A stretch of 23,409 nt of DNA from Eubacterium sp. (GTDB lineage Bacteria; Bacillota_A; Clostridia; Peptostreptococcales; Anaerovoracaceae). Numbering within the stretch: position 1 is the first letter of the stretch; each line of letters begins with the position of its first letter. Shown here in pieces: positions 7,481-13,795 of this stretch. The stretch covers positions 1 to 23,409 of the forward strand of contig JAFOML010000049.1 in the NCBI GenBank assembly GCA_017425345.1. Direction: 5' to 3'. A model generated the notes under the pieces. The model was not told the DNA's origin. It saw nothing but the letters and a program-made list of their open reading frames with translations, and searched no databases. The translations under genes were made by a program, and so were the position numbers.

Positions 7481-7505
7481 TAAATAGTTGGTGTCATGAT
7501 ATACT
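7477..7505 (+). promoter_or_regulatory. Promoter of hicAB
   Basis: TTGCTA (7477-7482), 17-bp spacer, extended -10 TGA-TATACT (-10 at 7500-7505). The block TCATGATATACTGAT (7494-7508) is identical to that before the GH36 gene, and GATAAGGATG follows directly (7509-7518). Confidence 0.72.
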
Positions 7506-7525
7506 GATGATAAGGATGGGCAATC

Positions 7526-7783
7526 ATGAGCAAGAAAGAGAAGCTGATTCTTAAATTGAAAGCAAATCCAAAGGATTTTACCTTTGATGACGCCGAATCA
7601 TTGCTTTATTACTTCGGATACAGTCGAGCAAACAAAGGGAAGACCAGTGGGTCCCGAGTTATGTTCAAAAACGAACGCAACGGCAGAAAACTATTAATGC
7701 ATAAACCCCATCCTCGCAAAGAACTGCTTTCCTATCAAATCAAACTGCTTATCGAACATTTGGAACAAGAGGGATTATTATGA
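7526..7783 (+). CDS. hicA: HicA-family toxin (mRNA interferase)
   Basis: 85 residues of the longer HicA type. The dsRNA-binding-like fold is recognisable from SGSRVMF (41-47) and LLMHKPHPRKELLSYQI (56-72), with H59 and H62. In short HicA proteins the active histidine sits in a GSH motif; here that place is Arg (SGSR), common in this longer subclass, so H59/H62 may matter more (inference). It cleaves mRNA when free of its antitoxin. The stop codon overlaps the hicB start by four bases (ATGA, 7780-7783). Ribosome site AAGGATGGG lies 5-6 bases upstream of the ATG. AT-richer than the core operon. Confidence 0.88.
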   Translation: MSKKEKLILKLKANPKDFTFDDAESLLYYFGYSRANKGKTSGSRVMFKNERNGRKLLMHKPHPRKELLSYQIKLLIEHLEQEGLL

Positions 7784-8127
7784 ACAATACGATTGAATAC
7801 AAGGGATACGTTGGCAGCATAGAGTTCTCTGAAGACGATGCTGTTTTCTTTGGAAAGGTGCAGGGAATCCGGTCCCTTATTTCATACGAGGGTACTAACG
7901 CGGTCGAGTTGATTTCTGATTTCCATGGAGCTGTCGATGCATACCTGGAAATGTGCGAAAAGGAAGGCTCTTCTCCCGAAACCCCCTACAAAGGAAGCCT
8001 GAATATCCGTTTTAAAGACAAGAGCATCCATAGACGCGCGGCTATATATGCCCTCAACCATCAGCAGAGTCTAAACAGCTTGATCGAAGAAGCTGTTGCC
8101 GAAAAGCTCGCTGCTTCCGGGTTATAA
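7780..8127 (+). CDS. hicB: HicB-family antitoxin
   Basis: 115 residues. The N-terminal part (about 4-65: YKGYVGSIEFSEDD, FFGKVQGI, ELISDFHGAVDAYLEMCEKEG) is the partial RNase H-like fold that masks HicA. The C-terminal part (about 77-112: LNIRFKDKSIHRRAAIYALNH through SLIEEAVAEKL) is a ribbon-helix-helix DNA-binding domain, so it should also repress the operon, perhaps at the inverted repeat 7463-7480. Translated by coupling from hicA. Complete and apparently functional. Confidence 0.9.
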   Translation: MNNTIEYKGYVGSIEFSEDDAVFFGKVQGIRSLISYEGTNAVELISDFHGAVDAYLEMCEKEGSSPETPYKGSLNIRFKDKSIHRRAAIYALNHQQSLNSLIEEAVAEKLAASGL

Positions 8128-8141
8128 TAAAGGTCTGCCTA

Positions 8142-8184
8142 AGAATCGAGAAGTGAAGCTCAATGCCCCACTTCTTTCTATTCT
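8142..8184. terminator. Bidirectional terminator between hicB and the XRE gene
   Basis: Core stem AGAAGTG (8149-8155) with CACTTCT (8169-8175), extended by AGAAT (8142-8146) with ATTCT (8180-8184). It lies between two converging genes. Confidence 0.7.
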
Positions 8185-8191
8185 CATCCGC

Positions 8192-8401
8192 TTACTCCTC
8201 CTCGTATTTCAGGATATCACCGGGCTCACATTCCAAGGCCTGGCAGATTCCTGACAAGGTTGAGAATCGGATCGCATTCACCTTATTATTCTTGATCTTG
8301 GAGAGGTTGACGTTCGTGATGCCGACCTTCTCCGCCAGTTCATTCAGAGACATGTGGCGTTTGGCCATCATGACATCCAGTTCCAGAACGATTCTGCCCA
8401 T
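8192..8401 (-). CDS. Small XRE-family (Cro/CI-type) transcriptional regulator
   Basis: 69 residues starting MGRIVLELDVMMAKRHMSLNE. The helix-turn-helix spans about 18-45 (LNELAEKVGITNVNLSKIKNNK), followed by the conserved LSGICQALECEPGDILKYEEE end. The family is the YozG-like single-domain regulator that pairs with DUF2975 membrane proteins. The ATG at 8401 is chosen because GGGAGGTGA sits five bases upstream; a TTG at 8419 would place the start inside that ribosome site. It follows the DUF2975 gene by 14 bases in the same transcript. Likely target: the heptad repeats at 9020-9061. Confidence 0.88.
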   Translation of the reverse strand: MGRIVLELDVMMAKRHMSLNELAEKVGITNVNLSKIKNNKVNAIRFSTLSGICQALECEPGDILKYEEE

Positions 8402-8415
8402 TCTGCTCACCTCCC

Positions 8416-8982
8416 TCAAACCAGTCCGTCCGTGTCCTGCTGCAGTTCTGCTCCGTAAGCGAAGAACTGGGAAAGGCTCAGGACGACCAGCCCGATCAGA
8501 ACGCCGCCAATGCTCACGCTTGTATTGAGAGCAACGCTTCCGAGAACGATTCTTGTGACGATGCTCATGATGATGCCTACGACCGGAGCTGCGATGCAGA
8601 AGATTCCGATTTCCCTTACCATGCGGACCGTGTCAGGCTGGAAGGGTGTGGCGCCTTTGGAGAATTTTGTCTCCCCTCTCGCGGTCCGGAATATCAGATA
8701 GATGTTCCGGAACACCATTGCCATGAGCGCACTCGTGATCAAAAGCGCAATCGAGAAGATGATGAAGGCTGTGGAAATCTGTCCGTCCGCCAGCCCATCC
8801 ATGCTAATCTCAAATCCGGTCAGTGAAAACACTTCCCCGGAATTCTGATCTGCGAGCTGAATCATCTCCAGCGCCTTCAGATTCCCGCTCGCAGTCATGA
8901 TGATCAGCACGACGGAAAAAGCACAGGTGATCCAATAACCGATTTCAATGATCTTCGAAATAATGATAACTGCCTTACTCAT
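8416..8982 (-). CDS. DUF2975 family membrane protein
   Basis: 188 residues with four hydrophobic segments (about 9-31, 71-93, 123-145, 153-172), the layout of DUF2975. Function of the family is unknown. It is nearly always followed by a small XRE regulator, as here, which suggests a membrane sensor acting with its DNA-binding partner (inference). ATG is preceded by GAGGAG. The promoter at 9064-9092 is close to consensus and its initial transcribed region carries a tandem heptad repeat. Confidence 0.82.
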   Translation of the reverse strand: MSKAVIIISKIIEIGYWITCAFSVVLIIMTASGNLKALEMIQLADQNSGEVFSLTGFEISMDGLADGQISTAFIIFSIALLITSALMAMVFRNIYLIFRTARGETKFSKGATPFQPDTVRMVREIGIFCIAAPVVGIIMSIVTRIVLGSVALNTSVSIGGVLIGLVVLSLSQFFAYGAELQQDTDGLV

Positions 8983-9019
8983 TTCTGTTTTCTCCTCTTC
9001 TAAACATGTTCTTTCCAGT

Positions 9020-9061
9020 GTTTATCACTTTCCGTTTATTGTTTATCGTTTATCGTTAAAC
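9020..9061. repeat. Tandem heptad repeats GTTTATC, operator candidate for the XRE/DUF2975 operon
   Basis: GTTTATC or close variants start at 9020, 9034, 9041, 9048 and 9055 (GTTTATC, GTTTATT, GTTTATC, GTTTATC, GTTAAAC), an exact 7-bp register with one degenerate unit at 9027. The last two form the palindrome GTTTA-TCGT-TAAAC (9048-9061). A reverse copy GATAAAC lies at 9112-9118. The array covers the region just downstream of the -10 box. Confidence 0.7.
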
Positions 9062-9063
9062 AC

Positions 9064-9092
9064 ACTATAGCACCCCAGGTATCGTTTGTCAA
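9064..9092 (-). promoter_or_regulatory. Promoter of the DUF2975-XRE operon
   Basis: On the minus strand a perfect TTGACA (9092-9087), 17-bp spacer and TATAGT (9069-9064). Transcription should start near 9057, inside the heptad repeats. Confidence 0.85.
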
Positions 9093-9121
9093 CAACTTTT
9101 TAATGTTTTTCGATAAACTCT

Positions 9122-9149
9122 TTCACACCCGCATCTCTTATGGTATGAT
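9122..9149 (+). promoter_or_regulatory. Promoter of the nitrilase fragment
   Basis: TTCACA (9122-9127), 16-bp spacer, extended -10 TGG-TATGAT (-10 at 9144-9149). It faces away from the DUF2975 promoter. It looks functional although the gene behind it is broken. Confidence 0.6.
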
Positions 9150-9182
9150 GAGAGAGAATCTACAAGTATCAAGAGGAACCAC

Positions 9183-9520
9183 ATGAAAGACCTAAAGAAG
9201 AACACCTGCCACCTTGCCCTCATTCAGGCGGAACCCGTCATGTTCGATAAGGCAGCCTCGCTCGCCAAGGCACTCCGGCTGAACCGGGAAGCTGCCGACC
9301 AGAATGCAGAGCTCATCGTCTTTCCGGAGCTCTTCATCCCCGGCTATCCCTTTGGGATGAACTTCGGATTCAGCACCGGCAAGAGAACCGAGGAAGGACG
9401 CGAAGACTGGATGAAGTACTGCGAAGCCTCTGTCGTCGAAGGCGAAGAGGAATTCCGGCAGCTTGCTGCAGCGGCTGCGGAATCCGGCGCATACATCAGC
9501 ATCGGCTTTTCGGAGAGAGA
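9183..9520 (+). pseudogene. Nitrilase-family carbon-nitrogen hydrolase, N-terminal third only
   Basis: About 113 residues match the nitrilase superfamily: HLALIQAEPVMFDKAASLAKAL, then AELIVFPELFIPGYPFGMNFG with the catalytic Glu (FPE, about E48), and AAAAAESGAYISIGFSERD. Intact nitrilases are 300 residues or more and need a Lys and a Cys further along; both are gone. The homology ends at about 9520, where a different gene's 3' part is joined in another frame; the ORF then runs on without meaning to a stop at 9591-9593. Promoter and ribosome site (AGAGGAACC) are intact, so a short peptide may still be made. A deletion scar. Confidence 0.75.
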
Positions 9521-9742
9521 TTCAACGCACTGGAAGACCGCATCGATGATCAGAAGAAGACCCTTGTGGATCATCACGTCACGCGCTTCGTGAACAATCA
9601 GTGTGAACCCTTCGCAGGCATCATCTTCACCAACATGGCGAGCGACCTGGAACGTGCAGGTGACCATGCCGTCAATATCGCTTATGCGCTGACGGATGAG
9701 GATCCGGAGGATCAATTCAAGAGCGATGCAGTTGTAGAATAG
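9521..9742 (+). pseudogene. PhoU-domain C-terminus of a Na/Pi-cotransporter-like protein
   Basis: The frame FNALEDRIDDQKKTLVDHHV, then AGIIFTNMASDLERAGDHAVNIA to TAG at 9740-9742, is the last helical pair of a PhoU domain as found at the end of Na+/phosphate symporter (NptA/YjbB) proteins; the SDLERAGDHAVNIA metal-site helix is diagnostic. No start, membrane part or first PhoU half exists. It is joined directly to the nitrilase remnant in a different frame, so the two are the ends of one deletion. Confidence 0.75.
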
Positions 9743-9787
9743 GATAAAAAGAGGACCGCCGACCAAAAGGCCTGAACTTGTAAGATC

Positions 9788-9822
9788 AAAGTAGACATGA
9801 AAAAAAGCGTGTCTACTTTTCT
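9788..9822. terminator. Hairpin at the left end of the IS remnant (terminator-like)
   Basis: AAAGTAGACA (9788-9797) pairs with TGTCTACTTT (9810-9819), with T-rich sequence after it. Such hairpins often lie just inside IS3-family left ends and block read-through into the transposase; the IS edge may be near 9772. Confidence 0.6.
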
Positions 9823-9853
9823 TATGATAAGATTTATGTAAGGAGGTGGTTTT

Positions 9854-10096
9854 ATGGGAAGACCAAAAGGAGGCAAGAATCGAAGATGGCCTGTTGAGGA
9901 GAAGATACGTATCATAAACAGACATTTGGCAGATCACATCTCGATGGAACAGGTTGCAAGAGAAGAAAACATCAGTAGCGGAATGTTATCGTCATGGATT
10001 GACAAATATCTTGATGGTGGCGAAACTGCTTTGGCTGGCAGATCAGGTAATCCGTACGCAGCTTTGAATAACAGTATTAGAAATGTATACCAGTGA
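9854..10096 (+). pseudogene. Truncated IS3-family OrfA (helix-turn-helix) transposase subunit
   Basis: 80 residues: a basic start (MGRPKGGKNRRW), a helix-turn-helix at about 30-55 (ISMEQVAREENISSGMLSSW), and a segment ending GRSGNPYAAL typical of the hinge before the coiled coil in IS150-group OrfA. The protein stops soon after, without the leucine-rich coiled coil, and no OrfB (DDE integrase) follows. A strong AAGGAGGTGG ribosome site precedes it. Transposition-dead. Confidence 0.7.
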
Positions 10097-10249
10097 TTTT
10101 AAGCTTCATGTCTGCAAGGCCAAGGAACAAAATCCGGATAAGACCTTCAAGCAGATTGGAACCGAATACGGTATTGGCGGAGCGACCGTATCCGATTGGT
10201 ACCGTAAGTACCGACTGTATGGCGACCTCGCTTTCGATCCTAAGGAAAA
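10083..10249 (+). pseudogene. Second helix-turn-helix OrfA-like fragment
   Basis: Overlaps the end of the preceding fragment in another frame. MYTSDFKLHVCKAKEQNPDK and FKQIGTEYGIGGATVSDWYRKYRLYG form a helix-turn-helix of the kind found in IS transposase OrfA proteins. Recognisable homology ends around DPKEK at 10249; the remaining codons run through a terminator and the antisense of tRNA-Thr and are not protein. Either a second IS or another part of the same decayed one. Confidence 0.6.
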
Positions 10250-10289
10250 ACTCTGCTTGAACGTTGAATTTTCAACATTCTCGCAGAGT
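10246..10289 (-). terminator. Terminator now serving tRNA-Thr
   Basis: On the minus strand ACTCTGC (10289-10283) pairs with GCAGAGT (10256-10250), with an inner GTTGA/TCAAC stem (10263-10276) and TTTTT at 10250-10246. It sits 9 bases after the tRNA 3' end and belongs to the island side of the junction. Confidence 0.75.
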
Positions 10290-10297
10290 CTTCTTCC

Positions 10298-10373
10298 TGG
10301 AGCTCCCGGCCGGACTTGAACCGGCGACCTGCGCGTTACGAATGCGCTGCTCTACCGACTGAGCCACGGAAGC
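10298..10373 (-). tRNA. tRNA-Thr (anticodon CGU)
   Basis: 76 nt with CCA encoded. Acceptor GCTTCCG pairs with CGGGAGC (one G-T), D stem GCTC/GAGC, anticodon arm GCGCA-TTCGTAA-CGCGC, T arm GCCGG-TTCAAGT-CCGGC, discriminator T. Anticodon 34-36 is CGT, decoding ACG. Position 31-39 is an A-C mismatch. Nucleotides 32-76 are repeated at 6632-6676; the gene is the attachment site of the island. Confidence 0.93.
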
Positions 10374-10400
10374 ATGAGGCCGCCACTTGCGACCTTTCCT

Positions 10401-10429
10401 AGTATAATATATTTTTTCAAGAAGTTCAA
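10401..10429 (-). promoter_or_regulatory. Promoter of tRNA-Thr
   Basis: On the minus strand TTGAAC (10429-10424), 17-bp spacer, TATACT (10406-10401), placing the start about 20-25 bases before the mature tRNA. No terminator is seen between addB and this promoter, so read-through from addB is also possible. Confidence 0.8.
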
Positions 10430-10462
10430 CTGTTTTTTTGACAGACGGTGCTCATTTCACCT

Positions 10463-13400
10463 TCATTTTACATACCTGTACCGGTTTCCTTCGAACCGCT
10501 GGTCGAACCGGCAGATTCCACGGAAGTCGCAGTACGTACAGGAGCTGCGGTCGCCGGACCGCATCGGCGCAATCGGAATCTCTCCCCCTTCCATCTGCGC
10601 GGCAAGCTCAGAGAGGCGCTCATCTACCGCATTCGCGAGCTCTGCGAACTCCTCTTCCGTCATCAGCGCGCAGTCCGCGCTGCCGGACAGCGTCCCGTCC
10701 TTGGTCCGCCTGATCCCGGTCACCTCAGATCGGCTCTCAAAATTCCCGCAGACATCCTCCACATTCGTATCCGCATCCACAAGGATTCCCTTCAGCTCAA
10801 ACCGCCGGCGCAGCTGCGCCTCGATCATTTCAGGCAAAGCCCCGCTTCCCGCTGCCAGGATCCGCGGATCCTGAATGTGGAAATAGAAGACGCCTGCCGG
10901 CTCGCCGGTCTCGCCGCGCGCCGCTTTCATGTACAGCATCAGCTGCAGACGGTAGCCGGCGCGGACTTCGTCCATATTCAACTTGTTTTCCGCCGATTTA
11001 TAGTCCAGAATGTTGATCCGTCCGCTCGTAAGCAGGTCCAGACGGTCGATCTGCCCTTCGATCAGAACGGTGCGGTCCCCGCACGGAATCTCGATTGCCG
11101 GGATGTCGCGCCCACGTCCGAATCCGACCTCATACCGGCTCTCCGCGATATGACCCGCCCGCGCCTGCAGGACGAGCATCCAGAGCGTGCCGAGACAAGT
11201 CTTACGAATACGCTGGATCTTATACTTCTCCTCTCCGCTAAAGGAGAAGAGCCCGTCGCGATAATTCTCTTCGATCCGGGAAAGCGCCTGGTCTACGATC
11301 GTCTCCAGGTCCTCGCGGCTCACGGTCTGCCAGAGGTTCTCCTCGGACAAAATCTCCGCCGCCTCCATCAGACACAAATGATACACATCCCCGATCGCGC
11401 GCGGATCCGCGCGAAACTCGCGCTCCTCCGCGGGCTTCAGCCCGAACTGCACGTAATAGCGGAACGGACATCTCGCATACGTTTCGATCCGGGACGGGCT
11501 CAGCACATCGAAACCGTCCTTTTCCCGGAACAGGATCTCCCGCTCCCCCTTCGGCAGCGAATCCGTCTGATTCTGAAAGGCAAGCGCCTGATCGATATGC
11601 TTCATGAATTCCGGATTCTCATCACGATACCAGTCTTCGACTGGCTTCCAGAACGCATCCTCCTGCCTTGTCCGCTTCGCTTTCCGCATCGCGTCCACCA
11701 GATGCCGCATCGTGCTCATGCGGCCGCCGACCAGCTCGTTCCGGTCCGCGCGGTTCAGCACATCCTCCTGCACAGACAGCGCAGGGAAGACCGACAGGAC
11801 AGAATCCACGATCTCCGAACGGCGCAGTTCCTTTCCCTCTTCATCTGAGACACTGTAGCCGATCCACAGCGCATCCGACGGTTTGCTCATGTTCCGGTAT
11901 ATCGAGAGACGCTCTTCGGCAATGCGGACCTGATCGGATTTACAGATCAGATGACCCGCTTCTTCCAGCGCTTCCAGCTCCTCCAGCGCAAACAGCCCGC
12001 CGGTGTCCGCTTCCGAAGGCAGGACCCCTTCGTTCGCGCCGAGGATCACCAGCGCCCGGATCTCGCCCGCGCGCGTTCTCTGCATCGTTCCCATCATCAG
12101 GTCGTCGATGGAAGACGGCAGGACGCCGACTTCGATCTGCGAGAGTCCGACGCGGAACATCTCGGAAAAGTCCGCAAGATCAAACGGCTCCTCCGCGGTC
12201 AGCGCCACGATCTGATCCAGGATCCCGCAGACGAGCGCCCAGATCTGCGCGGTCTCTTCCGCCAGATCCGGCAGGCCCAGCGCCTGCTGCTCTTCCATAA
12301 AGGACTGCAGGCGTTCTAATATCCCGAGCTTTTTCGTCAGCAGCTCATAAAACTGCACCGTGAACATCTGCACATTTTCGGCGCGCGCCGCCAGCGCTTC
12401 TACTTCCAGAAACGGCGTCACGGCGCGGGCGCGCAGCTCTTCCATTGCGGCGAACCCTTCTTCCCCGTACTCGTCCAGCCCCTTCCGGAGTGGTTTTTTC
12501 CACATCGTGCCGCGGATGCGGTACTGCCTTGCGTAGATTTCCAGCCGCTCGACCTCTTCCGGGGTAAGCGGCAGGAATCCCGATTTCAGCGCCTTCAGAA
12601 GATCCTCAGTCCGGTACCGGTTTACGACCGTTGTGAGGAGTGAAATCAGGCAGACGGCAAGACCCGCGTTCAGGATTCCACGCTTGCTGTCATGGAACAG
12701 CGGCAGCCCGTATTCCTCAAAGACGCGGCTTGCAACGGAAGCCCGAAGCTTCTGGTCATTGCAAACCACGACGATATCTCTTCTCCGATACCCGCAGTCC
12801 CTAAGCAGGTGCAGGATGAAGGCCGCGGCCGATTCCGCCTCATTGTATATGTTCGCGGCCTCACACACCGTGATCGCGGTCGGCGCCTCCCGGTACGGGT
12901 GCACCGGCGCCGCAAACAGCTCCTGTTCGATCACAGCAAGCTCCGGCGCGGCTTTCGCAACCGCGAGAGCAGCGCCTGCCGCTTCCGGCAGCCTCGCGAT
13001 GGCTGCGCGTTCTCCGATCTCGCATCCGACGTCGCGGGCGGTCTGCACCAGCAGTCCTGCAACCGTATCCGTCAGCCCGAAGATCGCCTCGTCGCGGCAG
13101 TTCCGGTCGATCGTCAGAACCACGTTCACCTCTTCTGCGGCAGCCATCAGGCCGCCGAGCACCTTCAGCGCCTTCGGCGCCAGCGAGTCGAAGCCGTAGA
13201 CCCAGACCGAGGCCCCACGCACATAGCGGGAATCGGCAATTCGCTCGATATACAGATCGATATAGTCTTCCGAATCCGTGTATTTTCCTTCGATCTCCTG
13301 CTGATAGCGGGTGTAGATGCGGGTGAGGTCCGTGAGCTTGCGGTGCAGGAGCTCCGAAGCCGGCACCGCATCCGCTGCCGCGGCCAGATCCTCCGGCGTG

Positions 13401-13795
13401 ACACCGTACTGCTTCAGTTCGGAGATAAAGTCATTCGTGAGTTCTACGAAGGGCGTCTTCGCCATGTTCCCCTGAAACACGGTAAGATTCTCGTCCTCTT
13501 CCCGGCAGATGCGAGTGAGGAGCATCTGGCGTCCATACTTATCGATAAATGCTTTCCGGTCTCCGCCCAGCTCTTTCAGGATATTGTGTCCCAGCCTGGA
13601 CATGCTGAAGACGTCCAGCCCGATCAGGCTGTCCGCCTCCAAAAAACGAAAAGCCTGCCTCTCCGCTTCCAGCGTATACTGGTCCGGCACGATCACAAGG
13701 ACCGGCCGCGCAGCGCTGTATCCGCGCGCTGCGATGCGGCTGTAGACAAACTTTTCCTTATTAATAGATTCTCTTCCGTAATAGATGTTCAGCAT
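10463..13795 (-). CDS. addB: ATP-dependent helicase/nuclease subunit B (AddB/RexB)
   Basis: 1110 residues, usual length for AddB. The C-terminal nuclease domain has GQIDRLDLL and ILDYKSA (D917, D931, K933) and the four cysteines of the 4Fe-4S staple: C776 (CPFRYY), C1086, C1089 and C1095 (CTYCDFRGIC). The N-terminal helicase-like half has VIVPDQYTLEAER and later ALVILGANEGVLPS. The P-loop is degenerate: GRESINKEKF (7-16) instead of GxxGxGKT, so ATP binding by this subunit is doubtful. With AddA it resects double-strand breaks for RecA. Unusually, addA does not follow; tRNA-Thr does. The start overlaps the end of the HAD gene by seven bases, with GGAGG at 13806-13810. Confidence 0.9.
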   Translation of the reverse strand: MLNIYYGRESINKEKFVYSRIAARGYSAARPVLVIVPDQYTLEAERQAFRFLEADSLIGLDVFSMSRLGHNILKELGGDRKAFIDKYGRQMLLTRICREEDENLTVFQGNMAKTPFVELTNDFISELKQYGVTPEDLAAAADAVPASELLHRKLTDLTRIYTRYQQEIEGKYTDSEDYIDLYIERIADSRYVRGASVWVYGFDSLAPKALKVLGGLMAAAEEVNVVLTIDRNCRDEAIFGLTDTVAGLLVQTARDVGCEIGERAAIARLPEAAGAALAVAKAAPELAVIEQELFAAPVHPYREAPTAITVCEAANIYNEAESAAAFILHLLRDCGYRRRDIVVVCNDQKLRASVASRVFEEYGLPLFHDSKRGILNAGLAVCLISLLTTVVNRYRTEDLLKALKSGFLPLTPEEVERLEIYARQYRIRGTMWKKPLRKGLDEYGEEGFAAMEELRARAVTPFLEVEALAARAENVQMFTVQFYELLTKKLGILERLQSFMEEQQALGLPDLAEETAQIWALVCGILDQIVALTAEEPFDLADFSEMFRVGLSQIEVGVLPSSIDDLMMGTMQRTRAGEIRALVILGANEGVLPSEADTGGLFALEELEALEEAGHLICKSDQVRIAEERLSIYRNMSKPSDALWIGYSVSDEEGKELRRSEIVDSVLSVFPALSVQEDVLNRADRNELVGGRMSTMRHLVDAMRKAKRTRQEDAFWKPVEDWYRDENPEFMKHIDQALAFQNQTDSLPKGEREILFREKDGFDVLSPSRIETYARCPFRYYVQFGLKPAEEREFRADPRAIGDVYHLCLMEAAEILSEENLWQTVSREDLETIVDQALSRIEENYRDGLFSFSGEEKYKIQRIRKTCLGTLWMLVLQARAGHIAESRYEVGFGRGRDIPAIEIPCGDRTVLIEGQIDRLDLLTSGRINILDYKSAENKLNMDEVRAGYRLQLMLYMKAARGETGEPAGVFYFHIQDPRILAAGSGALPEMIEAQLRRRFELKGILVDADTNVEDVCGNFESRSEVTGIRRTKDGTLSGSADCALMTEEEFAELANAVDERLSELAAQMEGGEIPIAPMRSGDRSSCTYCDFRGICRFDQRFEGNRYRYVK

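Larger units (their letters stand above)
6632..10342. mobile_element. Remnant genomic island integrated in tRNA-Thr, integrase lost
   Basis: The segment is bounded by an exact 45-nt direct repeat: 6632-6676 and 10298-10342. The second copy is nucleotides 32-76 of the intact tRNA-Thr gene on the minus strand; the first is an orphan 3' half with no 5' half. This is the signature left by tyrosine-recombinase integration at a tRNA anticodon loop, where the element supplies a replacement 3' end. The length from repeat to repeat is 3,666 bp. Contents are accessory or broken: Vsr-like nuclease, surface-protein tail, hicAB, DUF2975/XRE, nitrilase and PhoU fragments, IS orfA fragments. No integrase, relaxase or phage gene remains, so it should be immobile without help. 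Confidence 0.75.

Noticed and set aside
8402..8419. TTG start for the XRE regulator
   Set aside because: It would lie within the GGGAGGTGA ribosome site that serves the ATG at 8401.
9020..9061. CRISPR-like array
   Set aside because: Units are 7 bp and contiguous, with no spacers or cas genes; it is an operator-type tandem repeat.
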